This document shows positions 34,876-45,769 of a stretch of 64,000 bases of DNA, one piece after another. Within the stretch, counting starts at the first letter, position 1. Each line of letters opens with the position of its first letter. The translations under genes were made by a program, and so were the position numbers. Source of the DNA: Nephrocerus scutellatus. Its lineage: Eukaryota > Arthropoda > Insecta > Diptera > Pipunculidae. The notes below the pieces were generated by a model. The model worked only from the letters and a program-made list of their open reading frames with translations, had not been told where the DNA came from and searched no databases. The DNA is taken from NCBI GenBank assembly GCA_947095585.1, contig OX352763.1, positions 30,119,462-30,183,461 on the forward strand, written 5' to 3'.

Positions 34876-36330
34876 GAAATAAATGAACAGCTTATATTTA
34901 CGACTCTTCATTATTTTAAGTTTTGCGCCTACAATTTTTTGAAAATCAAACTGTGAGTTAAGTGAAGCGACGCGTGCAGCAGTTCCTGTGGTCCTAGTCT
35001 AAATAAGTGATTGATAGTGTTTATTTATGTGATGCTCTATTAACTCAAATAGCTTGACCTGAATCAAAAAAAAAATTCCGGCAGATCAAGGTTTTGTGTT
35101 CCATTTACTCAAAAAATCAAGAGATTGTTTGATCTAGATCAAATTTCAGAAATCGAATTTCTTTTTAAGTTTTACCCCCTTTTCTACCTAAATGTCAATT
35201 TTTTATTATTATAAATGACAGCTAAAAATGTACATTTTGGATGGTGTTATTCGTGAATTTAATGGTGTATTGTGACTATTGTGAATTTATTTTGGAGTGT
35301 GAGGTTATAAAACTGTGTCTTAAAAATACTAACACAACTACAAAACCAGATCAAATGTTTTGGTGTTCTATTGGAAACACCAAATCTAGATTTAAAAAAA
35401 AAATGAATAGCCTCGACAATATTGTATCTCATTAAGCCCTTCCAAGTCCTACAGATTTGTGGGTATATGATAAAAGGAATGCGACTTTTCGTTTTCACAG
35501 TTTATATAAACCGAAAAACTAGGCGATACATTTTACATTTGACAAATTGAAAACGAGTGTTATCAAGTCGTGGAATTTATTATTCCTAATATTAAAGAAT
35601 GTTTGTATATTTGTGCCGCAAAGTAGTAGCTAATCATAAGAAAGGTCTAAAGTTTAAAGTAGCTGCGAGGAAACAGACGTTATAGCTGCATAATGGAATC
35701 CGGATAATATATGAAACGAGAGTAGAACAAAAAAAAAACAAGAGTGCGTCAGAGGAACTTGACTTGTGTGTGCTTTCACTCTAAAAAATGCAGCAAGTTA
35801 CTATCGGTACACTCAAGAATTCAATCGGCCGCTGCGAACAAATCAATTGTGTTCTTAAAAATGTATAACAAGACGCAATTGTGTGCAAACAGAGTAGGCG
35901 TCATAACTGCCTTGCCACAATAACAAATCTTCGGGGGTTTCTACTGCACTGCAGGATGGACACGTGTATTTAAGTAAAGCTTCATTTTATTGGCACAGGA
36001 ATAGAATTAATTTTATTACAACAATGCCATGCATTTTCATTTCATTTGGTTTTAGTTTTAATCCAACTTTTTGTGGGAATTCTAATCCAGTTTTAGTATC
36101 ATTTCTCACAACTAGAGTTTAAATTTTTAGATTAATTTTATTTTTTTCATGTTGTCTCTTTACCTATTCGGTGTTTAAAGTCGTGGGCTTTCTCCAATTT
36201 AGTGGGAATTTTAAAGATTTTAATTTTAAAAAGCGAAAAGTGGAGAAAATATTTAATTAAAATTCATAACGAATTTCTATAAAAAAAAAGGAGGTGTGGT
36301 CACAACGGACGGTACCGGAATCTAAAGTAA
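34876..36330. other. Non-coding spacer
   Basis: AT-rich sequence without a recognisable gene. Short open frames at 35241-35498 on both strands have no family signature. Confidence 0.5.
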
Positions 36331-36334
36331 ATGT

Positions 36335-36735
36335 ATATTAAATTTTTTTTAATTCTCTATATTAACTTCACTTGCCCGTGGCACGGCAGTCGGTCGTCTG
36401 TCGGTCTGTCGTGGAATCTTGCGATCAATTTTTAACCCACTTTCTTAAAGCCCGATTTTATTGAAATTTTGCACACATGTGTATTTCCGGAGACGACACT
36501 TTCTATTTGAGGCTCCTCGGGCCACGGAGTCGGGGGGCAAATTTTATACACATGTGTATCTCTGATGAACAACACTTTTTGTAAAAAGTTTGGAGACCCC
36601 GGGCCCCGGGTTCGTGGGGCCCCATATTTTTTTTTAAAAACATTAACCCGATTTTCGTCAAATTTTATATACGCGTGTATCCCCGATAGACAACACTTTT
36701 TGTACAAATTTTGGAGACCCCGGGCCCCTGGGTCA
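36335..36735. repeat. Dispersed repeat with about 115-bp internal tandem units
   Basis: A leader (TCTATATTAACTTC, then CGGTC/GTCTGT-rich, GTGGAATCTT) is followed by three units of roughly 110-120 bp. Each unit contains AAATTTT, an ACACATGTGTAT-type palindrome, GACAACACTTT and GGAGACCCCGGGCCCC. The same leader and two units are found at about 44.98-45.26 kb. The GC-rich CCCGGGCCCC blocks stand out against the AT-rich surroundings. I recognise no protein. Confidence 0.7.
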
Positions 36736-36839
36736 TTCTCCTTCCATCGCTTCCATCGCTTGAGCTGATCCTCATCTGAAACAAGTACGGCACCATGTAG
36801 GCCTTTCACCGGATGTTGGCTAGAACGCTGACCACCTGT

Positions 36840-37600
36840 AAGCTCTTTGGTGTTTTAGATGGCTCTAAGATGCCTTTAAGATCGGCGATCAGCTTACCCT
36901 CTTTGTCCTTGCAGTATGTGCAACGCGGTGTATATTCCGCGCCTGGTGCGGTCCTTGCTCTATGTACTGTTCTAGTTCACGGACGAGTTTCTTCTCCCTG
37001 GCTGCTTTCCTTCGCCGTTGAACTGTTTTTTCATATCTTCTGAGCTCTTTATATTCATCTTCGCGTGCCCTCGTTATAAGAGATTGTTGCGTTGCTCGGT
37101 ACGCAACATTCACTTCGTTGTTAAGGGCAGCCGTGTTGGGTCGAATCTTTCTTTGTGATGATGCAATCCGCGCTCGGAGCACCATACCAACAAGATAGTG
37201 GTCCGTGTCGACGTTGGCACCTCTTTTTGCTTGCTTGCCGCCATCTCTATGACTCGTTGTCCATTGTCATTAGTGTTCTCGTGTAAGCTATGGGTGCCAA
37301 TGTACTGTCTGAATACTTCCTCCCTACCTATTTAAGCATTCATATCCCCCAGAATGATTTTTACATACGTTTATCAGATTTATGTTTTTAAATTTGCCCT
37401 GCACGCGAAGGGTGCATAGCTTTTTGCTTTAAAGCCGATTACGGTGGGTTTCATTCCTTTGCTGATTAGAAACCCGACCCCGAGCACATGATGTCTTGGA
37501 TGACAGCTGTAGTACATGTCTGGTTTTTGTTAGATACCATTCCCCGTCCACCACCATGGCTGACCGCCGCTACTCCATTTATGCTCTAAAAAAAGGCTCT
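36840..37600 (-). mobile_element. Second copy of the 17.5-18.6 kb EN-RT retroelement (fragment)
   Basis: Minus strand. It shares with 17.88-18.58 kb the blocks AAGATCGGCGATC, GCAACGCGGTGTATATT, GCGCCTGGTGCGGTCCTTG and GAACAGTTTTTTCATATC-like sequence, and the endonuclease end MVLRARIASS. Further fragments at 37.3-37.6 kb come from the endonuclease middle. The linker frame at 37185-36889 is open (98 residues) but belongs to the dead element. Confidence 0.75.
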
Positions 37601-37740
37601 TACCAATGTACATTCTGTGCGTAATTGGACTATTACGGTTTTGCACCAACAAAGTCAAGAAAGCGTACTTTTGGCATTTCCCGTGTGCTTAAGTCACGCG
37701 CCTTCCGTGATGCCATGTTAGCAACAATTACCACAGATAA

Positions 37741-38363
37741 ATAACGGTATTTTAATTAATAAATAATACTTAATAGCTCAATAAGATCACTAAGCATAAT
37801 GTAAACTACGGCACGGCAATGTCTGTGACTAAGCGCTTGCATTTTGTGAGTTACGAGACAGACACATAGGCACATGCACGATTCCTGTGTCTGCGACAAC
37901 GCAACTTATCTCAGTTGACTTTTAGATTCTTTTGCGAAAAAGGAAACTCCGTAGACGTTTTAAGATTTTCCTTTATTTTCTTTTTCCCGCCAGTTACATG
38001 GTAATGGGATAAAAAAGTTGGGTTTATTCTCGTGCGCGTCACAGTTATTTTAATTTGCAATTTAAATAAACACAGAGCTTCGTCAAAAGTGATACGGTGC
38101 TGGCTAAACATGCGCTTGTGTTTTCTGTGCGAAGCATTTTAAACGCACGCAATTTCAGTGGTAATTGACTGCACATACACGTCAAAAGCTCTAAATAATT
38201 ATTGTCAATCAATTGATTGGAATATGCAAATTTCAAGAGGGTTGGGCATGAGTGCTGCGTACCCAAAAACTACACACACACACGTGCATACAAACGCACA
38301 GCTATCAACAAACACACCTTTGGTGCTATCGAAATTCTATCAGTAGTTGAAAACCTGTCAGAA
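37741..38363. other. Host flank of the Jockey insertion
   Basis: AT-rich with no coding signature. It ends at the left copy of the 14-bp target duplication. A short CA-rich stretch is at 38270-38310. Confidence 0.5.
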
Positions 38364-38377
38364 ACGTCAAACGACTT
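38364..38377. repeat. Target-site duplication, left copy
   Basis: ACGTCAAACGACTT. It is identical to 43984-43997 and marks the 3' end of the minus-strand retrotransposon. Confidence 0.9.
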
Positions 38378-39024
38378 GTATGTATGTATGTATGTACTTT
38401 ATTGAGATTTTGTTTTTTATACATTTTTTTAAATTCTATGTTTACATAGTCACTTAGGATTACTTATGAATATTTTGCCGACTTAGAATTGGTCAGGCTA
38501 CACAACTTAGATATTAATTTAGTTTTATTTTAGAGTACATTGATGTTTTTAAGACTGAGTCTTTTCGTTTTATTTAAATTACGTCCACTCAAAAAGACGA
38601 TGTCTAATATATAACTTAACCTAGAAATAATAAAATAAATAATAAATAGAAATAAATAATAAAGATGGTGAAAAAATTAAAACAACAGATAGGAACACCT
38701 ATAGGTGTCTCTATCCAAATTACTGATGCCAGTAAACGATTATGATGGTAGAGAACCCAAATGAACTAAAGCACTATATTCAATTTATATACATTGCTTT
38801 TTTGTTAAAAATCATCACATTACAAGGTTCTGTGTGAATTTTTACATAAGACTATTTAGTAAAGGAACTTATATTGATAATTTATTAATATTTAGGAACA
38901 AGGTTACTTGTACTTGTATGCAATAACATTTCTTTAAAATTTTTATTTGTACATTTGTACATATGTTATTTTGTCAGTCTCAATTTGTTTTTGTATATTT
39001 TTTATTATTTAGAAAATGAATTGC

Positions 39025-41952
39025 TTAGCCTCTGTAGGTGTTAGGAAGTTGTTTTTTGTAAAAAGAGGAAGTAAACAAGCGGTCACTATCGGGGTTTTGA
39101 AAAAAGACATTGGAGCCCACATTGGAGATACTGATTGGCGACATGTAGTACCTATCATTAATGGACCAGTTAATATTATTAGTATATATGTTACGGAGGA
39201 TAGGGTTGTCATGATCTTGTAGTGCAGATATTCTTCTGTTGGCAAGGAAAATCAGATAGTCAAACAAAGGGGATATACCAGAGTCTTCATAGATTAACTT
39301 ATTGCTGTACCATTTTCCAGATGCTCTACGTCTTTTATTTATGCACTTCCTAATAATATACCGTTCAAATCTAAGAAGTTCAAGTGCGACATTAGGAGTG
39401 ATTTGGAACCAGATAAGGAAACCATAGGCCATAAGGGGCCGGATTAGCGTTTTATACATAAGGAGCTTAGTTCTACTTTCAACATGTTTCGAATTAAGTA
39501 AAATTTTAAGCTTCGCAGCAGCGGCTCTGCTGTTGTTCAAGGCTTTCCTTGTATGCGGATTCATTTTGAGTCTTTCATGTAAATTGATACCTAGATATTT
39601 AATTGATTTTTTTAAAGGGATTTGGTTGCCCAAGATGGAAAGATTCAGAGAACGACTCTCTCGTACTGCAAGGTGATGACCTCTGCCAGAGGCATTGCGG
39701 AAGCAGATTAACTCGCATTTATTTAAATTCAAGGAAATTCCCCATTTTTCATAATAAGGAATTACAACGTTTAGATGCGATATTATTGAATTTAGGGCTT
39801 CATGCGGTCTCTCATTGGGACTTAAAAGAATGGTGTCATCAGCATATAGTATGGCTTCAGAACTAAGATGGTGAATTGGGAAGTCATACAGATAGAGGTT
39901 AAAGAGGAGGGGGCCAAGGATTGAGCCTTGGGGGACGCCTGCATTAATAGTGATGGGGGAGGAAGTTTCGTTTTCAAAGAGAACTGAAAGACTGCGGTTA
40001 GAGAGGAAGTTTTGAATTAATTTAATAAGGAATGACGGTAGATTTAGCTCGTTAAGTTTAAAGATTAGGCCCATATGCCAGACCGAATCAAATGCTTTGG
40101 TTAAATCCAAGGCACAAGCAACAGTACAATTTTTATTTCTTAGGTTGTTTAAAATTTTATCCTGAAAGTAAAGAAGAGCATGCTCTGTAGAGTGGCCACG
40201 TTTGAAACCGAATTGTTGATCTTGTATAGGGTTAGTTTGTTCAAAAAAATTAAGCAATTTGGAAAGAATTATTTTTTCAAGAATTTTACCTAAGTTGGAT
40301 AGAAGAGAGATAGGTCGAAAATTGTCTATTGTGTTTAGGGTGTTGTTTTTTTTAATTGGTATAAGTTTAGCTTTTTTCCATTTTACAGGGAAGTAGCAAT
40401 TATTAAGGCAATTATTGAGTATTGGAGTTAGAAATTTGGCTATTACAACTTTTGCTTTGCGCAAGATGAAGTTAGGGATTTTGTCTGGACCAGCAGATTT
40501 TTTATTGTTAAGTGAGGATATAATTGACTCTACACTATTGGAGGAGGTAAAACTTTCATCATTAGTGTCATCAGATCTATTCGAGGATGAGAAATTAGAG
40601 ATTTGAAGATTTTCATTCCATACAGAGAAAGAGCTATAAAAAGTTGTAACTTCTAGAGAGGATTCGGGATAGGTGAGTGGAATTTTTAGAGAGTACAAAT
40701 CAGAGTAAAAGGATCCAAACGCTTCAGCTTTTTCAGAAGAGGAGATGAAGTTTCTGTCACCATATGATAAGACCTCATTTATTGAGTTCGAGTTCCTTTT
40801 TCGTCCCGTGATTTGATCGATCACTTTGAAGACATTTGAGGAAGGTTTTAGGCTGCTTAATTTCTTTCTGAATTCTTCGTTTAGTTCTAATCGGATCTTA
40901 TCTTTAATGATTTTACTAAGGCAGTTAATGTGAGCGGATAACTCAGTATAAGGCTGGTTAATGCGATCCCCAAAGAAGTGGAAAATTCTTTTTAGTTTTC
41001 GTCTCCATATTTTTCGAGTTTTTAATAAATTTAAAGTTGTTTCTGTTATGTTAAACCAGTTTTTCCGCAAGGAAGATTTTTTGCTGTGAATATCCATACA
41101 AGTGGATATTGCTACAGTAATTGCTTCGATAAAGCTATCTATTTCTGAGTTTGACAAATTTCTGGTCGTAGGAATTTCTATGTTTGAAAGATTATTGCAA
41201 AGTGAACGATTGAAAGCAGACCAATTGGTGTTTTTAAAGTTAGCAGAAAACTGAGGAAAGACTGGAAGTGTAAAATTTTGTGTTAATTGGATATTCATGA
41301 AGACAGAAAAGTGATCCGAAATTAAATCTAAAGTTAAACATGCAATGTTGTTGTCGCATCTGAGGTTAGAGGAAATAATAAAAAAATCGATATGAGAGCC
41401 TGAGCTAGGGCGAGTTGGGCCTTGAGCCGCTACAATATCCAGGTCAAGAAAATGATTGTCTTGGAACCAAGAGGTTAATATAGAGCCATTTTGATTTGTA
41501 ACTGAGTCACCCCAAAGGGGATGTCTAGAGTTAAAATCTCCACCAATTATGATGTAGTCAAAAGACTGTAAAGAAACAAGTAGGTTGTCAAGTGCAGAAG
41601 GCAACAAGAGACCAGCATTACAGGGAACGTAAATTGAGACGAGTGCTAACGAACTAGCAGTATGTTGTGAGTTTAATGGAATTGATGCTATAGTTGCTGA
41701 TATTAGATTATTGGAAAAATGTTTTTGTTCAAACCGAACGGAATTCTGCAGGAGAATTCCTGTTCCTCGGCCCTCATTATTTCTAATAAAGTCATACTTG
41801 TTATTAAAACAGCATTTCCTAAGGTTTTTTGAAAGGCAAGTTTCTTGCAATAAGATTGCAGTTGGGGAAGTATCTTTTAATAAAAGGTCAATTTCTATTT
41901 GTTTTTCTTTGGAGAGCGAGTTAACGTTAGAGCTGATAACGTTGATATTCAT
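39025..41952 (-). CDS. Retrotransposon ORF2: endonuclease and reverse transcriptase
   Basis: Likely start ATG 41952 (MNINVISSNVNSLS), overlapping the ORF1 stop as ATGA. The frame is open to 41985 with an earlier in-frame ATG, giving 975 or 986 residues. The APE-type endonuclease occupies about residues 1-230: NVISSNVNSL, LLQETCLS (metal-binding Glu), IIGGDFNSRHPLWG, SHIDFFIIS, ISDHFSVF (catalytic SDH). RT: KKAKLIPIKK, FRPISLLSNLGKILEKII, QFGFKRGHSTEHAL, ALDLTKAFDSVWH, AGVPQGSILGPLLFNLYLYD, and the catalytic ILYADDTILL. The C-terminal thumb includes KYLGINLHERLKMNPHT and RPLMAYGFLIWF. No RNase H domain, as usual for Jockey. No frameshift or premature stop. Confidence 0.92.
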   Translation of the reverse strand: MNINVISSNVNSLSKEKQIEIDLLLKDTSPTAILLQETCLSKNLRKCCFNNKYDFIRNNEGRGTGILLQNSVRFEQKHFSNNLISATIASIPLNSQHTASSLALVSIYVPCNAGLLLPSALDNLLVSLQSFDYIIIGGDFNSRHPLWGDSVTNQNGSILTSWFQDNHFLDLDIVAAQGPTRPSSGSHIDFFIISSNLRCDNNIACLTLDLISDHFSVFMNIQLTQNFTLPVFPQFSANFKNTNWSAFNRSLCNNLSNIEIPTTRNLSNSEIDSFIEAITVAISTCMDIHSKKSSLRKNWFNITETTLNLLKTRKIWRRKLKRIFHFFGDRINQPYTELSAHINCLSKIIKDKIRLELNEEFRKKLSSLKPSSNVFKVIDQITGRKRNSNSINEVLSYGDRNFISSSEKAEAFGSFYSDLYSLKIPLTYPESSLEVTTFYSSFSVWNENLQISNFSSSNRSDDTNDESFTSSNSVESIISSLNNKKSAGPDKIPNFILRKAKVVIAKFLTPILNNCLNNCYFPVKWKKAKLIPIKKNNTLNTIDNFRPISLLSNLGKILEKIILSKLLNFFEQTNPIQDQQFGFKRGHSTEHALLYFQDKILNNLRNKNCTVACALDLTKAFDSVWHMGLIFKLNELNLPSFLIKLIQNFLSNRSLSVLFENETSSPITINAGVPQGSILGPLLFNLYLYDFPIHHLSSEAILYADDTILLSPNERPHEALNSIISHLNVVIPYYEKWGISLNLNKCELICFRNASGRGHHLAVRESRSLNLSILGNQIPLKKSIKYLGINLHERLKMNPHTRKALNNSRAAAAKLKILLNSKHVESRTKLLMYKTLIRPLMAYGFLIWFQITPNVALELLRFERYIIRKCINKRRRASGKWYSNKLIYEDSGISPLFDYLIFLANRRISALQDHDNPILRNIYTNNINWSINDRYYMSPISISNVGSNVFFQNPDSDRLFTSSFYKKQLPNTYRG

Positions 41953-43670
41953 GGTGAGGAGGGGGAAAGAGATGCAATAAAGCACAGGTATGCACCTGGT
42001 TTTTGAGATTCATCCATTTTTTTATAATTAGGCCAGAAGCCTCTGATTTTAGAAATTAGGCTGGTTATCGGCAAGCCAAATAGTCTATTAGATTCATTCA
42101 TAAAATCTGACATATCATTTTTTGGGAGTTCAGGAGGGAAAGAGGAACTTTCTTGAATGTTAGGATTTTTTTTGTGGCCTCTCACTATGTCCGCAAAAGA
42201 CATGACATTTTCTTGGTAACTGTTAGCCAAGCTTATAATTGGACCCTGGAGAATGGGTTTGTTATTTTTAGCTTCAGCTAAAGCTTTTTTTTTTTTTTTG
42301 AGAAACGCAACTCTGTTTGGGCAGCCTCTGAAACTCGCAGGGTGACCCTCCGATTGGCAATTGACACAAGATGCGACTGACGTTTCTGTTTTTTGGTTAA
42401 TTTCACAAGCTCCAATGTCATGATCTTTAAGGCATTTTACACACCTTATAGCAAAACAACAATAGGAAGCCATGTGGCCAAATCTTTGGCATCGGTAGCA
42501 CTGTTTAGTATCAGAGTTTTTAATGGAATCCCAAGTAATTCTATGTCTTAGAAGAGATTTAAATTGTTTAAGTTTCATGAAACTTTCCCTATCCTCCGTA
42601 GTACAAAGAAATAGGTCAAGTGGAAAGTCATTTAATTTAGACCATTTGGTCTCAAAATTTTTAACAGTGACCTTTAACGAGGGGTCCAACTTTAAGATTT
42701 CATTTTGAATTTCAGCAGGCGAAAAATCGCTAGAAATACCCTTAAGAATAGTATTATATTTTTTTAATTGTTTAGGGGTGAAGGAGTAGGCAGCAATGCC
42801 AAGTTCCTTAAATTTTCTTACAAAGAGGCTGTGCAATTCAACTTCCTTTACAAATATTTTTAACTTCCCAAAGCCATTAGCAATAAATTTTACATTCTTT
42901 AAATTTTTGTTAGTCTTACTTAAAAAATCCATAATGGTTTTAGCAGAGACTCCTGTTGTAAAGATGGGAGGACACCAAGGCTCAGAATTGAAGGCTGGAT
43001 TTTCGTTGTCATTAATGAGACTGCCGTTGTTGCTATTTCTTAAAATGTTGCGAGAGCTTCCAGGGTTGCCACTTGAATTGCGGTTAGAGTTTATACCACT
43101 TGAACTCGCTGGGGAGTTTCCCGACGAGATGATTTCATCATTAATCTCAGCCAAAGGATGAAAACGGTTTTGAGTGTTGACGCCTTCCCTTGCCACCCTT
43201 TTTGACACCACGATCGGTGCGTACTGACGTCTTTTTCGGGCCGTAACCGCCAAAAACTTGTTAGCGTCATTAGAGAGTTGGTTGTGAAGAACACCTTCAG
43301 TGCCAGGCTGGAAGTTAAATTGTCCAGCAACCTTTGAGTTATTATGGGCGTGCCCAATTATGACACAGTTACTAAGAGGCAGACTCTGACTGCATTTATT
43401 GATATTTGCTGCACTAACACCAGCGGAGGTGGTTATAGAATCAGTATCCATCACATTTTCCAAATATATATCATTATCGCTGCCGGGGTTAGACGGGTCA
43501 ACGTCATCAAGATTCCAATCGATAGTGACTGCCTTAATTATTTTTCTTTTTTCTGCCTCACTCAATAAATGAGACGGAAGATTAATTTTTTCCAGAGAAG
43601 ATTGCTTAACAGGGGGCACCTTTGGCACCAATAGAGGTGATCGACTGCCATCCGCCATTATCAATTGCAC
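41949..43670 (-). CDS. Retrotransposon ORF1: gag-like nucleic acid-binding protein
   Basis: 573 residues from ATG 43670. A second ATG five codons on (MADGSRSPLL) may be the real start. The N-terminal half is Ser/Asn-rich and disordered. The centre (about residues 300-400, KKYNTILKGISSDFSPAEIQ and on) resembles the domain that precedes zinc knuckles in Jockey-type Gags. Three Cys/His knuckles follow: CYRCQRFGHMASYC, CVKCLKDHDIGAC and CVNCQSEGHPASFRGC, then a run of Lys coded by an A-rich tract. It presumably packages element RNA. Intact. Confidence 0.88.
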   Translation of the reverse strand: MQLIMADGSRSPLLVPKVPPVKQSSLEKINLPSHLLSEAEKRKIIKAVTIDWNLDDVDPSNPGSDNDIYLENVMDTDSITTSAGVSAANINKCSQSLPLSNCVIIGHAHNNSKVAGQFNFQPGTEGVLHNQLSNDANKFLAVTARKRRQYAPIVVSKRVAREGVNTQNRFHPLAEINDEIISSGNSPASSSGINSNRNSSGNPGSSRNILRNSNNGSLINDNENPAFNSEPWCPPIFTTGVSAKTIMDFLSKTNKNLKNVKFIANGFGKLKIFVKEVELHSLFVRKFKELGIAAYSFTPKQLKKYNTILKGISSDFSPAEIQNEILKLDPSLKVTVKNFETKWSKLNDFPLDLFLCTTEDRESFMKLKQFKSLLRHRITWDSIKNSDTKQCYRCQRFGHMASYCCFAIRCVKCLKDHDIGACEINQKTETSVASCVNCQSEGHPASFRGCPNRVAFLKKKKKALAEAKNNKPILQGPIISLANSYQENVMSFADIVRGHKKNPNIQESSSFPPELPKNDMSDFMNESNRLFGLPITSLISKIRGFWPNYKKMDESQKPGAYLCFIASLSPSSP

Positions 43671-43983
43671 ATTGAAAAACTTTTTCTAAAAAAAAAGATA
43701 AAAATTTGCTGCAAACACAGCACAACTTCGAGCCACGACCACACCTAATCGCTCGCGGAATCCGAGTTTTCTGTTTTGCGTATTAATATTTTCTAATAAC
43801 AAAAATCTTTATTATCACAATTTAAATAATAATTTTATGGTAAATATTAAACTTTTAATTATTGCGCGTGTGATTGTTTAAATAATTGCTTTTTCATCGA
43901 CTCAAAAAAAATTTTCCAATCGAAATTGTTGATTTTTTCTTGAAACAACCGTCACCTACGGTTACTCGCAAAAAAAAAAAATC

Positions 43984-43997
43984 ACGTCAAACGACTT
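43984..43997. repeat. Target-site duplication, right copy
   Basis: ACGTCAAACGACTT, identical to 38364-38377. It marks the 5' end of the minus-strand retrotransposon. Confidence 0.9.
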
Positions 43998-44189
43998 AAT
44001 AAACTTTAGTTTGACATATTATTTTATAGAAATTGAAATAACTGCACCAAGTTATGATTGTACTATAGATTTTACAAAAGGTATGACGATTAGAAAAGCC
44101 CTCCGACAAAATACAAAAACAACAATCGCGTAAACATTAGTCAGTAATTTATTTTTTTAAACTTTTATTTAACTTGACTTTGTCTGTCT

Positions 44190-44870
44190 GTTTTTTCGAC
44201 ATCTTTAAGGTAATTATTCACCCAACCTAGAGAGCTGAAATTTTGTGAGCAGCTAAGTGTGGCATTTCTGAGATCCCGCGTATTGCGCGTGTGATGAGTG
44301 GAAAAGTGGTTTTTTTGGGGTCATTTCTAACCACATTTCACACGACCTAGAAGCTGAAATTTTGTGAGCAGCTTAGTCTTGTACAGCACTTTTGACATCC
44401 CGCGTGTGATGCGTATCGCAAGTCGCTTGTGATGTATGGAAAAGGGGTTTTTTTCGACTTCTTTTTGGTCCTTATTAACCACCTTTCGTACGACTTAGAG
44501 GTTAGAGAGCTAATATTTTGTGAGAAGCTCAGTGCCATGGACCATTTTTCATTTTTAAGATCTCACGGCGCGTGGCGTGTGTGGTGCGTTTTTTTTTTGA
44601 CTTTTTGAGGTTCTTTTTAGCAACTTCCTCACGTCCTAGAGAGTTAAAATTCTGTGAGTAGCTTAGTCTCGTAGGGTGTTTCTGACGTGTGTTACACGTG
44701 TCGTGGGTCTCGTCTGACGCGCCTAGTGCGTCCAGAAGTGGTTATTTGACCCTCCTTCGTCCTTTAGAGCTGAAATTTATGAGCGTGTGGCACGTGTGAT
44801 GCGTGTAAAACGTTTGGAGCGTGTGTTTTGTTAGAGACGCGTGTGGCGTGCGTCGATGAATAAATACAAT
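44190..44870. repeat. Satellite-like array of five diverged units of about 120-145 bp
   Basis: Units begin near 44223, 44340, 44487, 44631 and 44757. Each has CCTAGAGAGCTGAAATTTTG, TGAGCAGCTTAGT and then GCGCGTGTGATGCGT-type blocks. Spacing varies and divergence is high, so it is old. No coding. Confidence 0.75.
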
Positions 44871-44974
44871 TTTGTACCCTAAAAACGAAGTTTATTTTAC
44901 ATTTACTTGTTTTCTGTCAGTAAAGAAGTCTTGGATTTTTTGACACATCACAATGTTGCGAAAGGCCGCAAGTT

Positions 44975-45260
44975 TTTTTAATCCTCTATATTAACTTCGG
45001 TGTCGCGTCGGCATGGCGCTGTCGTTCCTTTGTTCTGTCGTTCGTTCGGTGGTGGAATCTTTCCCATTTCCATTTCCCAAAGGATATCACTTTGGGTGAC
45101 AACATTTTTTATAAAAATTTGGAAGTGACTGTCTGGGCCCGAAGTCGGGTGGCCCCTTCCATTTTTTTTTAAAATGTACCTGATTTTCTTAAAATTTTTA
45201 CGCATGTGTATCTTCGATGGAAAACACTTTTGGAAGCGATCGGGCTCAGGTCCCATATAT
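44975..45260. repeat. Second copy of the 36.4 kb dispersed repeat
   Basis: Same leader (CTCTATATTAACTTCGGT, GTCGTTCGTTCG, GTGGAATCTT) and two internal units with ACGCATGTGTAT, AACACTTTT and GGGCCCGA-type blocks. More diverged than the 36.4 kb copy. Confidence 0.6.
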
Positions 45261-45484
45261 TTAATGTTTATGGGCTGTTATTTTACAGATTTGAACCTTT
45301 ACGCATACCAGCGGCATCTGGTTATCAGTACAGTTGATATATTTGAGGGCAAGCCCTCCGCTTTCCCACCTTGCGTTATAAAGCATTACAAGAGGTCCGT
45401 CTTTACAACAAACGAATCCGCAGTCAAAGGAATCCAACCGCAAACCGCACCGGGGAGATCCCTGTTAATCTTTTTCTGCAAGTA

Positions 45485-45760
45485 TCATCCAGCAGTTTGA
45501 TCGTCGTCGTATTCGAAGACCATTTTTTCCTTGAGTTTGTTCACGTCGCTTAGGTATTCTTTGTTTGAGGCATCGTCTACTTTTAGTCCATATATGTTTT
45601 TGTATTCCCTCCGTGCGGAAGTGTACAGTACATTCAATATGTGTAGAATACTGTCAACATCCGTCTGGCAGAGGCAGACGTTTGCGATTTCTTTGATCCT
45701 AAAACGACGGAAGTAACTTATAAAAGGTCCATTACCCGTTATTAGGTGAACTGCTTTCAT
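45485..45760 (-). pseudogene. LINE C-terminal fragment
   Basis: A minus-strand frame of 91 residues begins MKAVHLITGNGPFISYFRRF and contains CLCQTDVDSILHIL. This is the ltGHGpf..yl.rf + Cys/His tail found at the C terminus of many insect LINE ORF2 proteins. Upstream and downstream coding is absent, so it is an isolated scrap. Confidence 0.6.
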
Positions 45761-45769
45761 TCCCAGGTT

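Larger units (their letters stand above)
38378..43983 (-). mobile_element. Full-length Jockey-type non-LTR retrotransposon
   Basis: 5606 bp in minus orientation between perfect 14-bp direct repeats. Layout on the minus strand: 5' UTR 43983-43671, ORF1 gag-like, ORF2 endonuclease-RT, then a 3' UTR of about 647 bp. The 3' end carries (TACA)n tetranucleotides instead of a long poly(A), with AATAAA just before. Both ORFs are open from end to end. Together with the perfect target duplication this suggests a recent insertion that may still be mobile. The clade call is by the Jockey-like triple zinc knuckle with its preceding domain and by RT wording. Confidence 0.92.

Noticed and set aside
43344..43568. 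Plus-strand frames across the Jockey ORFs
   Set aside because: Shadows of the intact minus-strand ORF1 and ORF2.
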